Origin: Actinomadura cremea
GTDB taxonomy: Bacteria; Actinomycetota; Actinomycetes; Streptosporangiales; Streptosporangiaceae
Direction: 5' to 3'
DNA: 64,000 nt
Assembly: GCF_014648495.1 (NCBI RefSeq)
Contig: NZ_BMRF01000003.1
Coordinates: 496,001-560,000, forward strand
This document shows positions 37,682 to 47,540 of this stretch, in pieces. The number at the start of each line of letters is the position of its first letter. Positions within the stretch are counted from its first letter, which is position 1. A program made the position numbers and the translations under genes. Below the pieces are notes generated by a model. It ran no database searches. It was not told the origin of the DNA and saw nothing but the letters and a program-made list of their open reading frames with translations.

Positions 37682-38668
37682 GTGCGCATCGCCGTGACCG
37701 GTTCCATCGCGACCGACCATCTGATGACCTTCCCGGGAAGGTTCACCGACCAGCTCCTTCCCGACCAGCTCGACCGGGTGTCGCTGTCGTTCCTGGTGGA
37801 CGAACTGGAGATCCGCCGCGGCGGCGTCGCCGCCAACATCTGCTTCGGGATGGGCAGCCTCGGCAAGGAGTCGATCCTGGTCGGCTCGGTCGGCGACGAC
37901 TTCGCCGACTACCGCTCCTGGCTCGACCGGCACGGTGTCGACACCGCCTCGGTGCACGTGTCCGAGCTGCACCACACCGCCCGGTTCCTGTGCAACACCG
38001 ACCAGGACCAGAACCAGATCGCCACCTTCTACGCGGGCGCGATGAGCGAGGCCCGCACCATCGAGCTGCAGCCGGTCGCCGACCGCGTCGGCGGCCTCGA
38101 CCTGGTGCTGGTCAGCCCGAACGACCCCGAGGCGATGCTGCGGCACACCGACGAGTGCCGCACCCGCGCGATCCCGTTCGCCGCGGACCCGTCCCAGCAG
38201 CTCGCCCGGATGGACGGCCCGGACGTGCGCCGCCTCATCGACGGCGCCGCGTACCTGTTCACCAACGAGTACGAGAAGGCGCTCTGCGAGGAGAAGACCG
38301 GGTGGTCCGGCGAGGAGATCCTCTCCCGCGTCGGCGTCCGCGTCACCACGCTCGGCGCCAAGGGCGTCGTCATCGACCGGGAGGGCCAGGAGGGGGTCCA
38401 CGTGCCGTGCGTCCCCGTCGCGTCCGTCGTCGACCCGACCGGCGTGGGCGACGCGTTCCGCGCCGGCTTCCTGTCGGCCGTCGCCTGGAAGCTGCCGCTG
38501 GAGCGCGCCGCGCAGGTCGGCAACGCCATCGCCGCGCACGCCCTGGAGGCCGCCGGCCCGCAGGAGTACACGCTGTCCCGCCAGGCGTTCCTGGACCGCT
38601 TCGCCGCCGCCTACGGCCAGGAGGCGTCCGCCGAGGCGGCGCCGCACGTCACCTGCCCGAACCCGTAA
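37682..38668 (+). CDS. adoK: Adenosine kinase, PfkB family
   Basis: Phosphorylates adenosine to AMP in purine salvage. 328 aa and very similar to the actinobacterial AdoK (Rv2202c type): RIAVTGSIATDHLMTFPGRF, GGVAANICFGMG, YAGAMSEART, AADPSQQLARMDG and the PfkB catalytic signature DPTGVGDAFRAGF with the base Asp. GTG 37682 gives the conserved N-terminus and lies after GGAGGAGAG; ATG 37661 would add seven residues. It stands alone downstream of erpA and converges on the tusA-like gene. Confidence 0.93.
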   Translation: MRIAVTGSIATDHLMTFPGRFTDQLLPDQLDRVSLSFLVDELEIRRGGVAANICFGMGSLGKESILVGSVGDDFADYRSWLDRHGVDTASVHVSELHHTARFLCNTDQDQNQIATFYAGAMSEARTIELQPVADRVGGLDLVLVSPNDPEAMLRHTDECRTRAIPFAADPSQQLARMDGPDVRRLIDGAAYLFTNEYEKALCEEKTGWSGEEILSRVGVRVTTLGAKGVVIDREGQEGVHVPCVPVASVVDPTGVGDAFRAGFLSAVAWKLPLERAAQVGNAIAAHALEAAGPQEYTLSRQAFLDRFAAAYGQEASAEAAPHVTCPNP

Positions 38669-38682
38669 CGTCCGCGCGCACC

Positions 38683-38709
38683 GGCCGCGTCCCCAACGGG
38701 GGCGCGGCC
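38683..38709. terminator. Hairpin terminator between adoK and tusA-like gene
   Basis: A 12-bp stem (one G-T wobble) with an AAC loop in the 67-nt convergent gap. Confidence 0.75.
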
Positions 38710-38735
38710 GCCGCGCGTCCGGGGGCCGGGCCGGG

Positions 38736-39041
38736 TCAGTACGTGCGGCGGATGTGGAAGCCCCAGCCGCCCTCGGCGAGGGTCTCCTCGCGGACGAAGT
38801 CCTGCGACTTCATCCGGCACCAGGCGGGGACGTCGGTGCGGGCCGCGGGATCGTCGGCGAGGACGGCGACGACCTGCCCGACCGGGACCTCGCGGATCCG
38901 CTCGGCCAGCATGATGATCGGGATCGGGCACTTGCGGCCCAGCGCGTCGATGACCAGCACGGGGACCGGACCGGTCGGCTCGGGGGCGGGGACGGGCGCC
39001 GCGGCGGGCTGCCGGCTCTTGGCGCGGCCTCGGAACCTCAT
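38736..39041 (-). CDS. TusA-family sulfurtransferase
   Basis: 101 aa. The TusA/SirA signature is DALGRKCPIPIIMLAERI with the sulfur-accepting Cys in CPxP. A basic, Pro/Ala-rich N-terminal extension of about 25 residues precedes the domain. It lies 118 nt downstream of a cysteine desulfurase gene on the same strand, so it probably receives persulfide sulfur from it; the final acceptor is unknown. Confidence 0.9.
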   Translation of the reverse strand: MRFRGRAKSRQPAAAPVPAPEPTGPVPVLVIDALGRKCPIPIIMLAERIREVPVGQVVAVLADDPAARTDVPAWCRMKSQDFVREETLAEGGWGFHIRRTY

Positions 39042-39159
39042 GGGCGGGACCGCCTCCCTGTCTCGGGGGTCGTGGGGGTGCCCGCGTGGCCGGGGGACGC
39101 GACGAGCGTGCCGAGCGCGACGGGGCGGGTCACCGCGGGGGGAGTCACTGCGGGGGGAG

Positions 39160-40308
39160 TCACTGCGAGGTCACTCCCAGGTCGCTGCGGAGCCGGGCGA
39201 CGGTGCGGGGGAGCACCGACAGGAAACGTTCGACGTCCGCCGCGTCGGCGTCACGCGGCAGCGACACCCGCACGTTCCCATGGGTGATCACTCCCATCGC
39301 CTCCAGCACATGACTGGGACGCAGCGTATCCGCCGTGCACGAACTGCCCGACGAAACCGCGAAACCCAGCCGGTCCAGTTCGGTCAGCAGCGCCTCGCCC
39401 TCCACGTACAGGCAGGAGAACGTGACCATGTTCGGCAGCCGCCGGACCGGGTCGCCGACCACCTCCACGTCGGGCACCGTCCGCGGCACCTCGGCCCGGA
39501 TCCGGTCCACGAGCGCCGACAGCCGCGCCGCGTCCGCCGCCATGTCCAGATGCCGCGCCTCCAGTGCCGCCGCGGCGGCGACCGCGGCGGGCACGTTCTC
39601 GAATCCGGGGACGCGGCGCCCCTCGCGCTCGTCGTCGGGCAGCGGGGAACGCCACCGCGTGCCCTTGCGGATCGCGAGCACGCCGACGCCGGCGGGCCCG
39701 CCCCACTTGTGCGCGCTCCCGGCCAGCAGCGACCAGCCCGCCGGGACGTCCGCGCGCCCGAGCGACTGCGCCGCGTCCGTGCACAGCGGGACGCGCGCGG
39801 CCCGGCAGTGCTCGGCGACCTCGGCGAGCGGCTGCAAAGTGCCGACCTCGTGGTTGGCCGACTGCAGGCAGGCGAGGGCGGTGTCCGGGCGCAGCGCGGC
39901 GGCGAACTCGGCGGGGTCGACGCGGCCGGACCGGTCGACGCCGACGAGCGTCACCTCGCCGCCGTCCCGTTCGTGCAGTTCGGCGGCGTGCAGGACGCTG
40001 GAGTGCTCCACCGCGCTCACCACGAGGTGCGCCCCCACCCGCCGGCGCGCGCGCAGGCCGCCGAGGACGGCCAGATGCACCGCCTGCGTCCCCGATGACG
40101 TGAACGACACCTCGTCGGACCGGACGCCGAGGACGCCCGCGACACGCGCGCGGGCGCGGTCGAGCAGGATGCGGGTCCCGCGGGCCGTACCGTAGAGGCG
40201 CGCGGGATCGGCCCAGGCGGAGTCGAGCGCGTCCAGCAGCGCGGCACGCGCGGCGGGGTGCGGCGGTTCGGTGGAGGCGGCGTCGAGGTAGCCGCTGCTT
40301 CCGGCCAT
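39160..40308 (-). CDS. Cysteine desulfurase-like class V aminotransferase
   Basis: PLP enzyme of the NifS/IscS group, 382 aa. PLP-Lys is in LLAGSAHKWGGPAGVGVL, with the aldimine-binding pattern SANHEVGTLQP and PLCTDAAQSLG. The active-site loop Cys is in SSGSSCTADTLRPSH. It likely supplies sulfur to the adjacent TusA-like protein for thiolation reactions; a housekeeping Fe-S role (IscS/SufS) is less likely because the suf genes are not here. Start ATG 40308. It is divergent from ctaC. Two direct 15-bp repeats (39135-39164) overlap its stop codon. Confidence 0.88.
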   Translation of the reverse strand: MAGSSGYLDAASTEPPHPAARAALLDALDSAWADPARLYGTARGTRILLDRARARVAGVLGVRSDEVSFTSSGTQAVHLAVLGGLRARRRVGAHLVVSAVEHSSVLHAAELHERDGGEVTLVGVDRSGRVDPAEFAAALRPDTALACLQSANHEVGTLQPLAEVAEHCRAARVPLCTDAAQSLGRADVPAGWSLLAGSAHKWGGPAGVGVLAIRKGTRWRSPLPDDEREGRRVPGFENVPAAVAAAAALEARHLDMAADAARLSALVDRIRAEVPRTVPDVEVVGDPVRRLPNMVTFSCLYVEGEALLTELDRLGFAVSSGSSCTADTLRPSHVLEAMGVITHGNVRVSLPRDADAADVERFLSVLPRTVARLRSDLGVTSQ

Positions 40309-40436
40309 GGCGGAACACTAACCGGGCACCCGATCGGGGGTGTGCGCGACCCTCGCGCTAGGGTGTCCAACGCACGTGTAACAGCAGATCTACACCGCCC
40401 GGCCGACCGGGCTTTCATCCGTGGGGAAGGCATTCC

Positions 40437-41273
40437 GTGAGTCCGACCCGCTCTAGGGAGCGGCGTACGCCTGTGCGCAGTCGCCGCGTGATAACAAGCG
40501 CCGGCGCGCTAGGGCTGCTGGCGCTGACCGCCACCGCGTGCAGCGGCGAGGCGGCCCGCCTCGGCATGCCCGAGCCGATCAGCATCCAGGGCGAACGCAT
40601 GCTGAGGCTCTGGCAGGGCTCCTGGATCGCGGCGTTCGCCGTCGGGGCCGTCGTCTGGGGCTTGATCATCTGGGCGGTGGTGTTCCACCGCAAGCGCTCC
40701 GACGACCTGCCGCCGCAGGTCCGCTACAACATGCCGATCGAGATCCTCTACACGGCGGTCCCGTTCGTCATCATCGCGGTCCTGTTCTACTTCACGGCGC
40801 GCGATCAGAACTTCGTCGAGAAGACCACGGACGATCCGGACGTCGTCGTCGACGTCACGGCGTTCCAGTGGAGCTGGCAGTTCGACTACGTCGAGAACGG
40901 GCAGAACGTCGCCACCGTGGTCGGCCAGCCGGTCGCCCCGAACGGTCCGGCGCCGGCCAAGCCCGTCATGACGATCCCGGCGAACGAGACGGTCCGCGTC
41001 CGGCTGCACGCCAACGACGTCATCCACTCGTTCTGGGTCCCGGCACTGATCTACAAGAAGGACGTCATGCCGGGCTACACCAACGAGTTCGAGTTCACCG
41101 CGAACAAGCTCGGCACCTATGAGGGCCGCTGCGCCGAACTCTGCGGTGTCGACCACAGCCGGATGCTGTTCCAGCTGAAGGTCGTCACGCCGGAGCAGTA
41201 CGACAAGTTCATCGCCGACGCCAAGGCCAAGAAGCAGGCCGCGTCGACCCAAGCCGCGGGGGGTGCCAATTGA
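40437..41273 (+). CDS. ctaC: Cytochrome c oxidase subunit II
   Basis: CuA-bearing subunit of the aa3 oxidase, 278 aa. The N-terminus is a lipoprotein-like signal ([20 protein letters not shown], possible lipobox Cys). Two transmembrane helices follow ([20 protein letters not shown] and [19 protein letters not shown]). CuA ligands lie in [11 protein letters not shown] and [15 protein letters not shown]. Start GTG 40437 with GGGGAAGG upstream; a TAGGGT -10-like element is near 40360. The stop overlaps the ctaD start (TTGA), so the two are coupled. Confidence 0.97.
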   Translation: MSPTRSRERRTPVRSRRVITSAGALGLLALTATACSGEAARLGMPEPISIQGERMLRLWQGSWIAAFAVGAVVWGLIIWAVVFHRKRSDDLPPQVRYNMPIEILYTAVPFVIIAVLFYFTARDQNFVEKTTDDPDVVVDVTAFQWSWQFDYVENGQNVATVVGQPVAPNGPAPAKPVMTIPANETVRVRLHANDVIHSFWVPALIYKKDVMPGYTNEFEFTANKLGTYEGRCAELCGVDHSRMLFQLKVVTPEQYDKFIADAKAKKQAASTQAAGGAN

Positions 41274-42958
41274 CGACGATCAGCAAGGCACCGAGCGCGC
41301 CGGTCTCCGCGTCGCGGACGAGCAAGGGGCGCATCATCGCCTCGTGGCTGTCGTCCACCGACCACAAGACGATCGGCTACCTCTATCTGATCACGTCGTT
41401 CTTCATGTTCCTGATCGGCGGCGTGCTCGCCCTGGTCATGCGCGCCGAGCTGTACAGCCCGGGTCTGGGCGTCGTCAGCAACGAGCAGTTCAACCAGCTG
41501 TTCACGATGCACGGCACGATCATGCTGCTGATGTTCGCGACGCCGCTGTTCGCCGGCTTCGCCAACGTCGTCATGCCGCTGCAGATCGGCGCGCCGGACG
41601 TCGCCTTCCCGCGCATGAACATGCTGGCGTACTGGCTGTTCCTGTTCGGCAGCCTGATCGTCCTCGCGGGTTTCCTGACCCCGAACGGCGCCGCCAGCTT
41701 CGGCTGGTTCGCCTACGCCCCGCTGTCGAACTCGGTCCGCTCGCCGGGCATCGGCGGTGACATGTGGGTGCTCGGCCTGGCGATGTCGGGCTTCGGCACC
41801 ATCATGGGCGCCGTCAACTTCATCACCACGATCCTGTGCATGCGGGCCCCGGGCATGACGATGTTCCGGATGCCGATCTTCACCTGGAACGTCCTGCTGA
41901 CCTCCATCCTGGTCCTGCTCGCGTTCCCGGTGCTGGCCGCCGCGCTGCTGGCCCTGGAGGCCGACCGGAAGTTCGGTGCGCACGTCTTCGACCCGGCGCA
42001 CGGTGGTGCGCTGTTGTGGCAGCACCTCTTCTGGTTCTTCGGGCATCCGGAGGTCTACATCATCGCCTTGCCCTTCTTCGGCATCGTGACGGAGATCCTC
42101 CCGGTGTTCAGCCGCAAGCCGGTCTTCGGCTACGTCGGCCTGGTGTTCGCCACCATCAGCATCGCGGGTCTGTCCGTCACGGTCTGGGCGCACCACATGT
42201 ACGTGACCGGCCAGGTCCTCCTGCCGTTCTTCTCGTTCATGACGTTCCTCATCGCCGTACCAACAGGCGTGAAGTTCTTCAACTGGATCGGGACTATATG
42301 GAGAGGCCAGCTGACGTTCGAGTCACCGATGCTCTGGTCTCTCGGCTTCCTGGTCACGTTCCTGTTCGGCGGTCTGACCGGCGTCATCCTCGCGTCGCCG
42401 CCGATGGACTTCCAGCTCTCCGACTCCTACTTCGTGGTGGCGCACTTCCACTACGTCGTGTTCGGCACCGTGGTGTTCGCGATGTTCGCGGGCTTCTACT
42501 TCTGGTGGCCGAAGTGGACCGGCAAGATGCTGAACGACCGCCTCGGCAAGGTGCACTTCTGGCTGCTGTTCATCGGCTTCCACGGCACCTTCCTGGTCCA
42601 GCACTGGCTCGGCGCCGCGGGCATGCCCCGCCGGTACGCCGACTACGCGGCCGAGTTCGAGGGCCTGAACCAGGTCTCCACGATCTTCTCGTTCATCCTC
42701 GGCGCCTCGATGATCCCGTTCTTCTACAACGTGTACATCACGTGGAAGAAGGGCAAGCGCGTCGAGGTCGACGACCCGTGGGGCTACGGCGCGTCCCTGG
42801 AGTGGGCGACGTCGTGCCCGCCGCCGCGGCACAACTTCAACTCGATCCCGAAGATCCGCTCCGAGCGGCCCGCGTTCGACCTGCACCACCCGCACGTGGG
42901 TGCGAAGGGCGAACTGGCCGGCGCGTCCGGCGGCTCGGCCGGCTCGAAGGGAGACTGA
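41270..42958 (+). CDS. ctaD: Cytochrome c oxidase subunit I
   Basis: Catalytic subunit with heme a and the heme a3-CuB centre, 562 aa and 12 helices. Ligand motifs: [17 protein letters not shown] (heme a His), [15 protein letters not shown] (CuB His and cross-linked Tyr), [10 protein letters not shown] (CuB His pair) and [11 protein letters not shown] (heme a and a3 His). The TTG start overlaps the ctaC stop by 4 nt. The C-terminal tail is Gly/Ser-rich. ctaF follows at once. Confidence 0.98.
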   Translation: MTTISKAPSAPVSASRTSKGRIIASWLSSTDHKTIGYLYLITSFFMFLIGGVLALVMRAELYSPGLGVVSNEQFNQLFTMHGTIMLLMFATPLFAGFANVVMPLQIGAPDVAFPRMNMLAYWLFLFGSLIVLAGFLTPNGAASFGWFAYAPLSNSVRSPGIGGDMWVLGLAMSGFGTIMGAVNFITTILCMRAPGMTMFRMPIFTWNVLLTSILVLLAFPVLAAALLALEADRKFGAHVFDPAHGGALLWQHLFWFFGHPEVYIIALPFFGIVTEILPVFSRKPVFGYVGLVFATISIAGLSVTVWAHHMYVTGQVLLPFFSFMTFLIAVPTGVKFFNWIGTIWRGQLTFESPMLWSLGFLVTFLFGGLTGVILASPPMDFQLSDSYFVVAHFHYVVFGTVVFAMFAGFYFWWPKWTGKMLNDRLGKVHFWLLFIGFHGTFLVQHWLGAAGMPRRYADYAAEFEGLNQVSTIFSFILGASMIPFFYNVYITWKKGKRVEVDDPWGYGASLEWATSCPPPRHNFNSIPKIRSERPAFDLHHPHVGAKGELAGASGGSAGSKGD

Positions 42959-42961
42959 CCG

Positions 42962-43372
42962 ATGCGCGTTCAGGCGTTCATGTTCTACGGCTGCGCCGTC
43001 TTCTTCCTCATCACCGACATCGTGTACTGGTACTGGTCGAAGGACTGGACGGGGACGACCGCGCTCGCGCTGTCGATCGGCCTCGCCGGGCTCATCGGCT
43101 TCTACATCCACTTCACGGTGCGGCGCCTCGAGCGGGCCAACGCCGGCCCGCTGTACGAGGACGACCCGGAGGGGGACATCGCCGACGCGGCCGGTGAGCT
43201 GGGCTTCTTCAGCCCGCACAGCTGGTGGCCGCTGTACATCGGCCTGTCCGCCGCGACGATCACGCTGGGCCTGGTGTTCGGCTGGTGGCTCGTGATCATC
43301 GGCACCGTCGCCATCATGATGTCGGTGATCGGCCTGGTCTTCGAGTACTACCGGGGTCATTTCGCCCACTGA
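42962..43372 (+). CDS. ctaF: Cytochrome c oxidase subunit IV
   Basis: Small actinobacterial-type subunit IV, 136 aa, with four predicted helices: MFYGCAVFFLITDIVYWYWS, ALALSIGLAGLIGFYIHF, and the pair WWPLYIGLSAATITLGLVFG / WWLVIIGTVAIMMSVIGLVF. The acidic loop YEDDPEGDIADAAGELG is a family hallmark. The ATG follows GGGAGACTGACCG. Last gene of ctaCDF; a terminator follows. Confidence 0.95.
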   Translation: MRVQAFMFYGCAVFFLITDIVYWYWSKDWTGTTALALSIGLAGLIGFYIHFTVRRLERANAGPLYEDDPEGDIADAAGELGFFSPHSWWPLYIGLSAATITLGLVFGWWLVIIGTVAIMMSVIGLVFEYYRGHFAH

Positions 43373-43391
43373 TCGGTAAAAACCGCCCATG

Positions 43392-43429
43392 AAGGGCCGG
43401 TATCCGGAATTTCCCGGGTACCGGCCCTT
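43392..43429 (+). terminator. Hairpin terminator after ctaF
   Basis: A 16-bp stem with one G-T pair (AAGGGCCGGTA side with TACCGGCCCTT side, plus inner pairs) and a 6-nt loop, ending in a short T-run. Confidence 0.85.
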
Positions 43430-43474
43430 TCACATACTGGGCGTCGCTCCAGCGACCGGGCCGGAGCGGACGAA

Positions 43475-44773
43475 ATGGGCGCCCAGGGAACGACCGGGGG
43501 GTCCACTGTGCGGTTTCGTTGCTCAGGACCGAGGGATCGGGGACGGCGGGCCGTGGCGCTGCTCGTCGGCGTCGGGGCGGCGGCGGCCGCGGGATGCACG
43601 GCACAGGACAAGCCGACGGCCGAGGCGGTCGAGCTCTCGGTGTCGCCGCGGCAGGGCGGGACGGTGGCGCCGGACGCACCGATCGCCGTCCAGGCGAAGC
43701 GGGGCACGCTCGCGGGCGTACGGGTGTCGACCGGCGGCACCGCCGTCGCGGGCAGCCTGAACGAGGACGGGACGGCGTGGCGGTCCCGCTGGGCGCTCAC
43801 GCCCGGGAAGAGCTACACCGTCAGCGCCACGGCGCTCGGCGAGGACGGGCGCAGCCGGACGGTGCACAGCCGGTTCGCCACCGCCCGGGTGGAGAAGACG
43901 AACCCGATGACGCTCGAGGGACCGTTCGCCGGGGAGACCGTCGGCGTCGGCATGCCGATCGTCATGAGCTTCGAGGAGCCGGTCAAGGACCGGGCCGCGG
44001 TCGAGCGGGCACTGGTGGTGCGCTCGAACAAGCCCGCCGAGGGAGCCTGGCACTGGGTCGACGACCAGAAGGTCGCGTTCCGCCCCAAGGATTACTGGCC
44101 CGCGCAGACCAAGGTGTCGGTCCAGGCGCACCTGGCCGGGGTGAGCACCAGCAAGGGCGTGTACGGCGGAAAGAACTACAACGTCGACTTCAAGGTCGGC
44201 GACTCGCAGATCAGCACGGCCGACGAGGACTCCCACAAGATGGTGGTGAAGGTCAACGGCAAGAAGGTGCGCACCATCCCGACCAGCATGGGCGACGGGT
44301 CGGAGCGCAGGTTCACGACCACCAACGGCGTCCACGTGGCGATGCAGAAGGACGACCCCGTCACGATGACGTCCTCGTGGATGGGGATCAGCCCCGGCAG
44401 CGCGGGCGGCTACAGCCTCGTCGTGGACGACGCCGTGCGGATCTCCGACAGCGGCGAGTACGTCCACAGCGCGCCCTGGTCCGTCGGCAGCCAGGGGAGT
44501 TCGAACGTCAGCCACGGCTGCGTCAACGTCAGCCCGTCCAACGCCGAGTGGTTCTACGAGAAGACCATGCGCGGCGACCCGATCGTGGTGACCGGCACCG
44601 ACCGGGAGTTGGAGCCCTACAACGGGTGGGGCTACTGGCAGATGGACTGGAAGAAGTGGGTGGACGGCAGCGCGCTGAAGCGGTCGGTGAAGACCGGGCC
44701 GAACGCCGACCCGGCCACCCTGTCCGCGCAGGCGGATGGCAAGGCCGGCGAGGAGAAGCCGACCGGCGGCTGA
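43475..44773 (+). CDS. L,D-transpeptidase lipoprotein (Ig-like plus YkuD)
   Basis: Cell-wall cross-linking enzyme acting outside the membrane, making 3-3 peptide bridges. 432 aa. An Arg-rich n-region and hydrophobic stretch end in AAAAAGCTAQ, a lipobox. Two Ig-like domains follow (about 50-250), then the YkuD catalytic domain with His in YVHSAPWSVG and the nucleophile Cys349 in NVSHGCVNVSPS. ATG 43475 has GGAG 8 nt upstream; GTG 43508 also gives a good signal peptide. It converges on the M48 protease gene with a 6-nt gap. Confidence 0.93.
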   Translation: MGAQGTTGGSTVRFRCSGPRDRGRRAVALLVGVGAAAAAGCTAQDKPTAEAVELSVSPRQGGTVAPDAPIAVQAKRGTLAGVRVSTGGTAVAGSLNEDGTAWRSRWALTPGKSYTVSATALGEDGRSRTVHSRFATARVEKTNPMTLEGPFAGETVGVGMPIVMSFEEPVKDRAAVERALVVRSNKPAEGAWHWVDDQKVAFRPKDYWPAQTKVSVQAHLAGVSTSKGVYGGKNYNVDFKVGDSQISTADEDSHKMVVKVNGKKVRTIPTSMGDGSERRFTTTNGVHVAMQKDDPVTMTSSWMGISPGSAGGYSLVVDDAVRISDSGEYVHSAPWSVGSQGSSNVSHGCVNVSPSNAEWFYEKTMRGDPIVVTGTDRELEPYNGWGYWQMDWKKWVDGSALKRSVKTGPNADPATLSAQADGKAGEEKPTGG

Positions 44774-44779
44774 GGGGGG

Positions 44780-46165
44780 TCAGCCGCCGGAACGCGGCGG
44801 CGGGACCCGGGTGCCGTGCAGGCGCGCCCAGTCGCGCGCCATCGCGATCCGCTCGGGTCCCGCCGGGTGCGTCATCCAGAGGAACCGCTCGACGGGGTTC
44901 GGGCTCAGGTCGGAGATGTTGCGCACGGACAGTTCGTGCTGCATCGGTACGAACGTCCCCGGGTCGCGCGTGAGGTCGAGCGCGTGGACGTCCGCCCGCG
45001 CCTCGATGCGGCGGCTGACGAGGTTCTGCACCGGGGCGCCGACCTGCATCGCGACCGCCACCACCGCCAGGACGAGCGCGACCGACCGCGGGTCCGCGGC
45101 CCCGCCGGACGCCCCGCCGGACGCCCCGCCGTTCGGGTCGCCGCCCTCGGTGCCGGCGTCCCCGGTGCCGTCGCGCGGGACGACTCCGGCGCGGCGCAGC
45201 AGGCGCGGGGACGTCATCAGCGGGTACAGCAGGCACACGCCGCCCGCGACGGCGAGCGCGCCGACGAGCGTTCCCCAGAGCACGTCCCGGCTGTCGGCGT
45301 GGCCGAGCTCGTGCCCGACGATCGACTCGACGCGCTCCGGCGGGGACTCCAGCAGCGTGTCGTACAGGACGATCCGGCGCGTGGAGCCGAACCCGGACAC
45401 GTAGGCGTTCAGCGAGGTCGTCCGGCGGGACGCGTCGGCGACCAGGACGTCCTCGACCGGCACCCCGTCGCGCTCCGCCATGGCCAGCAGGTCCGTGCGC
45501 AGCCGCCCCTGCGGCAGCGAGCGGAAGTCGTTGAAGACGGGCTCGACCACCACGGGGTAGGCGAACGACGCCGCGACCACGAGCGTGAAGCCGCCCGCGG
45601 CCGCGCCCGTCCACCAGTAGCGGGGGAAGCGGCGCACCACGGTGTACAGGAGCAGCAGCACGACGCCGTAGACGGCCCACGTGAGCCCGAGCGACTTCAG
45701 CTCGTCCACGAACCACGCGGACCAGCTCTGGGTGGACAGGCCGTAGTCGCGCAGCACCGTCTCGCCCCAGACGTCGAACGGCACACCGACGAGCCACAGC
45801 AGCGTCGTCACCGCCACGGTCGCGACCAGGACGCGGAGGCGGCGGCGCGGTACGCGGGCCGTCGCGGACCGGATGAGCCGGGCGCCCAGGGGGGTCAGGC
45901 CGAGGACGAGGACCACCGCGAGCCCGGCGACCAGCCCGGCGTACGCGGGCGGGTTGACCGCGGCGTCGAACGCCGCGCTGCGGGCGATCTCGGCGGCGGA
46001 GTAGTCGGCGGCGGGGTCGGGCGGCGTGCGGCCGCCGGGCACGGGACCGGGCAGCGGGTTCCAGGGGGTGGTCAGGGCCAGCACGGTCCCGACCGCGGCG
46101 AACAGCACGGCGGCGGCGACGGTCGCGGCGATCCGGGGACGCCGCGGCCGGTCCTGCTCGCTCAC
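44780..46165 (-). CDS. M48 family metalloprotease, Ste24/CAAX type
   Basis: Polytopic zinc protease, 461 aa. Several transmembrane helices precede the conserved LNAYVSGFGSTRRIVLYDTL segment, the metal site VGHELGHADSRD (HExxH) and the third ligand Glu in RRIEARADVHALDL. It resembles Ste24-type proteases; as bacteria lack CAAX prenylation, the target is unknown. GTG 46165 is chosen because AAGGAG lies 5 nt upstream and the start overlaps the preceding stop (GTGA). It forms a two-gene unit with the HELTH protein. A Gly/Ala/Ser repeat region lies at about 360-380. Confidence 0.92.
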   Translation of the reverse strand: MSEQDRPRRPRIAATVAAAVLFAAVGTVLALTTPWNPLPGPVPGGRTPPDPAADYSAAEIARSAAFDAAVNPPAYAGLVAGLAVVLVLGLTPLGARLIRSATARVPRRRLRVLVATVAVTTLLWLVGVPFDVWGETVLRDYGLSTQSWSAWFVDELKSLGLTWAVYGVVLLLLYTVVRRFPRYWWTGAAAGGFTLVVAASFAYPVVVEPVFNDFRSLPQGRLRTDLLAMAERDGVPVEDVLVADASRRTTSLNAYVSGFGSTRRIVLYDTLLESPPERVESIVGHELGHADSRDVLWGTLVGALAVAGGVCLLYPLMTSPRLLRRAGVVPRDGTGDAGTEGGDPNGGASGGASGGAADPRSVALVLAVVAVAMQVGAPVQNLVSRRIEARADVHALDLTRDPGTFVPMQHELSVRNISDLSPNPVERFLWMTHPAGPERIAMARDWARLHGTRVPPPRSGG

Positions 46166-47442
46166 GTGAGCTCCTTCTTCAGGTGGTCGCGCCACATCGC
46201 GGTGAAACGGTCCGGGGCGAGTCCCAGCTCCGCGCGCAGCACGGCGTTCAGGGGGGTGCGCCCGGCGGCCCGGTAGAGCCGGACGAGCGTCGCCTCACCG
46301 TACCGCTCCGCGATCATCCGGCAGGCGAGCCATGCCTCCTGGTAGGACTGCGACAGGCGCCGCGCGTCGCCCGCGAAGTCGTCCGGCGCCGGCAGCCGCG
46401 CGGGCAGCCGTCCGGCGGCCACCTCGCGGCGCAGCTCGGCGGCGGCGTCGCGGACCCCGATGCCCGCGTCCAGGTAGCCGACGTAGTCGGCGAACCCCTC
46501 GATGAGCCACAGCGGGGTGGTGTCGTCGCGGGCGCCGCCGGTCGCGACGTGGGTCAGCTCGTGGGTGAGGACGACCCGGCGGCCGAGGTCGTTGAGGCGG
46601 CCGAACGCCGCGGGGGAGACGACGACGCGGTCCCGTCCCGGCTCCTTCCCGGGGCCGGGGGTGACCGCGGCGAGCGCGGCGAACGAGGCGACGTCCGTCC
46701 GGGACCCGGCGAGCTCCCCGGCCAGTCCGGGGTCGGCGGGCGCGAGCGCCACCGCGCGGCGCGCCCAGCCGGTGCCGACGACGCCCGTGACGGCCGGCAC
46801 CGCGGCGTCGAGCAGCGCGGCGATGCCGTCCAGGCCGGTCGTGTCGCCGACGACCAGGCACGCGCGGCCCCGGGCGACCGTGAGCGGGCCGGCGTCCCAG
46901 ATCGCCGCGTCGTCGAAGAAACCGTGGGCCGAGCCGTCGCCGGTCACGGCCCACCCGCCGGAGCGCGGCGCGAACGTCAGCTGGCGGACGCGGGCCGCGT
47001 CGCCGCCGTCGAAGCCGCGGAACCGGTACCGGGTCTCGACGCGGACGACGACCGCGTCCGGGTCCTCGGCGAGGCGGGGATCGGCGACCTCCTCGCGCCA
47101 GCCGCCGAGCGGGAGCCTGCGCAGGTTGTCGAAGCGGCGCGCCTCCGCGGCGCGGAACTCGGCGGGCGCGGCCGCCACGGTCGCGAGGAACGCGGCGCGG
47201 TCGCCGGACCGGACCGCTTCGGCGCGGCGGGCGAGGACGGCCGCGGCGCGCGCGGGCTCGAACGGCCCGGCCGCCCGCGCCGCGTCCGCCGTCCGGCCGG
47301 GCGCGGGACCGGCCGCGCCGCCGCGGGCGCCGAGCAGTCCCGCGCCGCCGGCCGCGAGCAGTGCGGCCCCGCCCGCGCCCAGGGCGAGTGCCCTGCGGCG
47401 CGAGACGGGGCCGCGTGCGCCGGGGCCGGGGGCGTCCTCCAT
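46162..47442 (-). CDS. Exported gluzincin-like protein with HExxH motif
   Basis: 426 aa. The N-terminus (VSRRRALALGAGGAALLAAG) resembles a Tat signal or a membrane anchor. The middle is an Ala/Arg-rich domain similar in feel to NTF2-like or SCP domains. The C-terminal part has RVVLTHELTHVATGG (HExxH) and, about 20 residues on, LWLIEGFADYVGYLD with the third Glu ligand, as in peptidase-MA-like gluzincins. It is probably an extracytoplasmic metalloprotease; its substrate is unknown. ATG 47442 has AGGA 8 nt upstream; GTG 47460 is an alternative. Its stop overlaps the start of the M48 gene. Confidence 0.78.
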   Translation of the reverse strand: MEDAPGPGARGPVSRRRALALGAGGAALLAAGGAGLLGARGGAAGPAPGRTADAARAAGPFEPARAAAVLARRAEAVRSGDRAAFLATVAAAPAEFRAAEARRFDNLRRLPLGGWREEVADPRLAEDPDAVVVRVETRYRFRGFDGGDAARVRQLTFAPRSGGWAVTGDGSAHGFFDDAAIWDAGPLTVARGRACLVVGDTTGLDGIAALLDAAVPAVTGVVGTGWARRAVALAPADPGLAGELAGSRTDVASFAALAAVTPGPGKEPGRDRVVVSPAAFGRLNDLGRRVVLTHELTHVATGGARDDTTPLWLIEGFADYVGYLDAGIGVRDAAAELRREVAAGRLPARLPAPDDFAGDARRLSQSYQEAWLACRMIAERYGEATLVRLYRAAGRTPLNAVLRAELGLAPDRFTAMWRDHLKKELT

Positions 47443-47540
47443 GGGCGCGATCCTATGCACCCGGACGACCTCGACCGGACGGCGTCACGGGGGCGCCCTC
47501 ACTCGGACGCCCTCATCGCGACGCCCTCACTCGGGCACCG

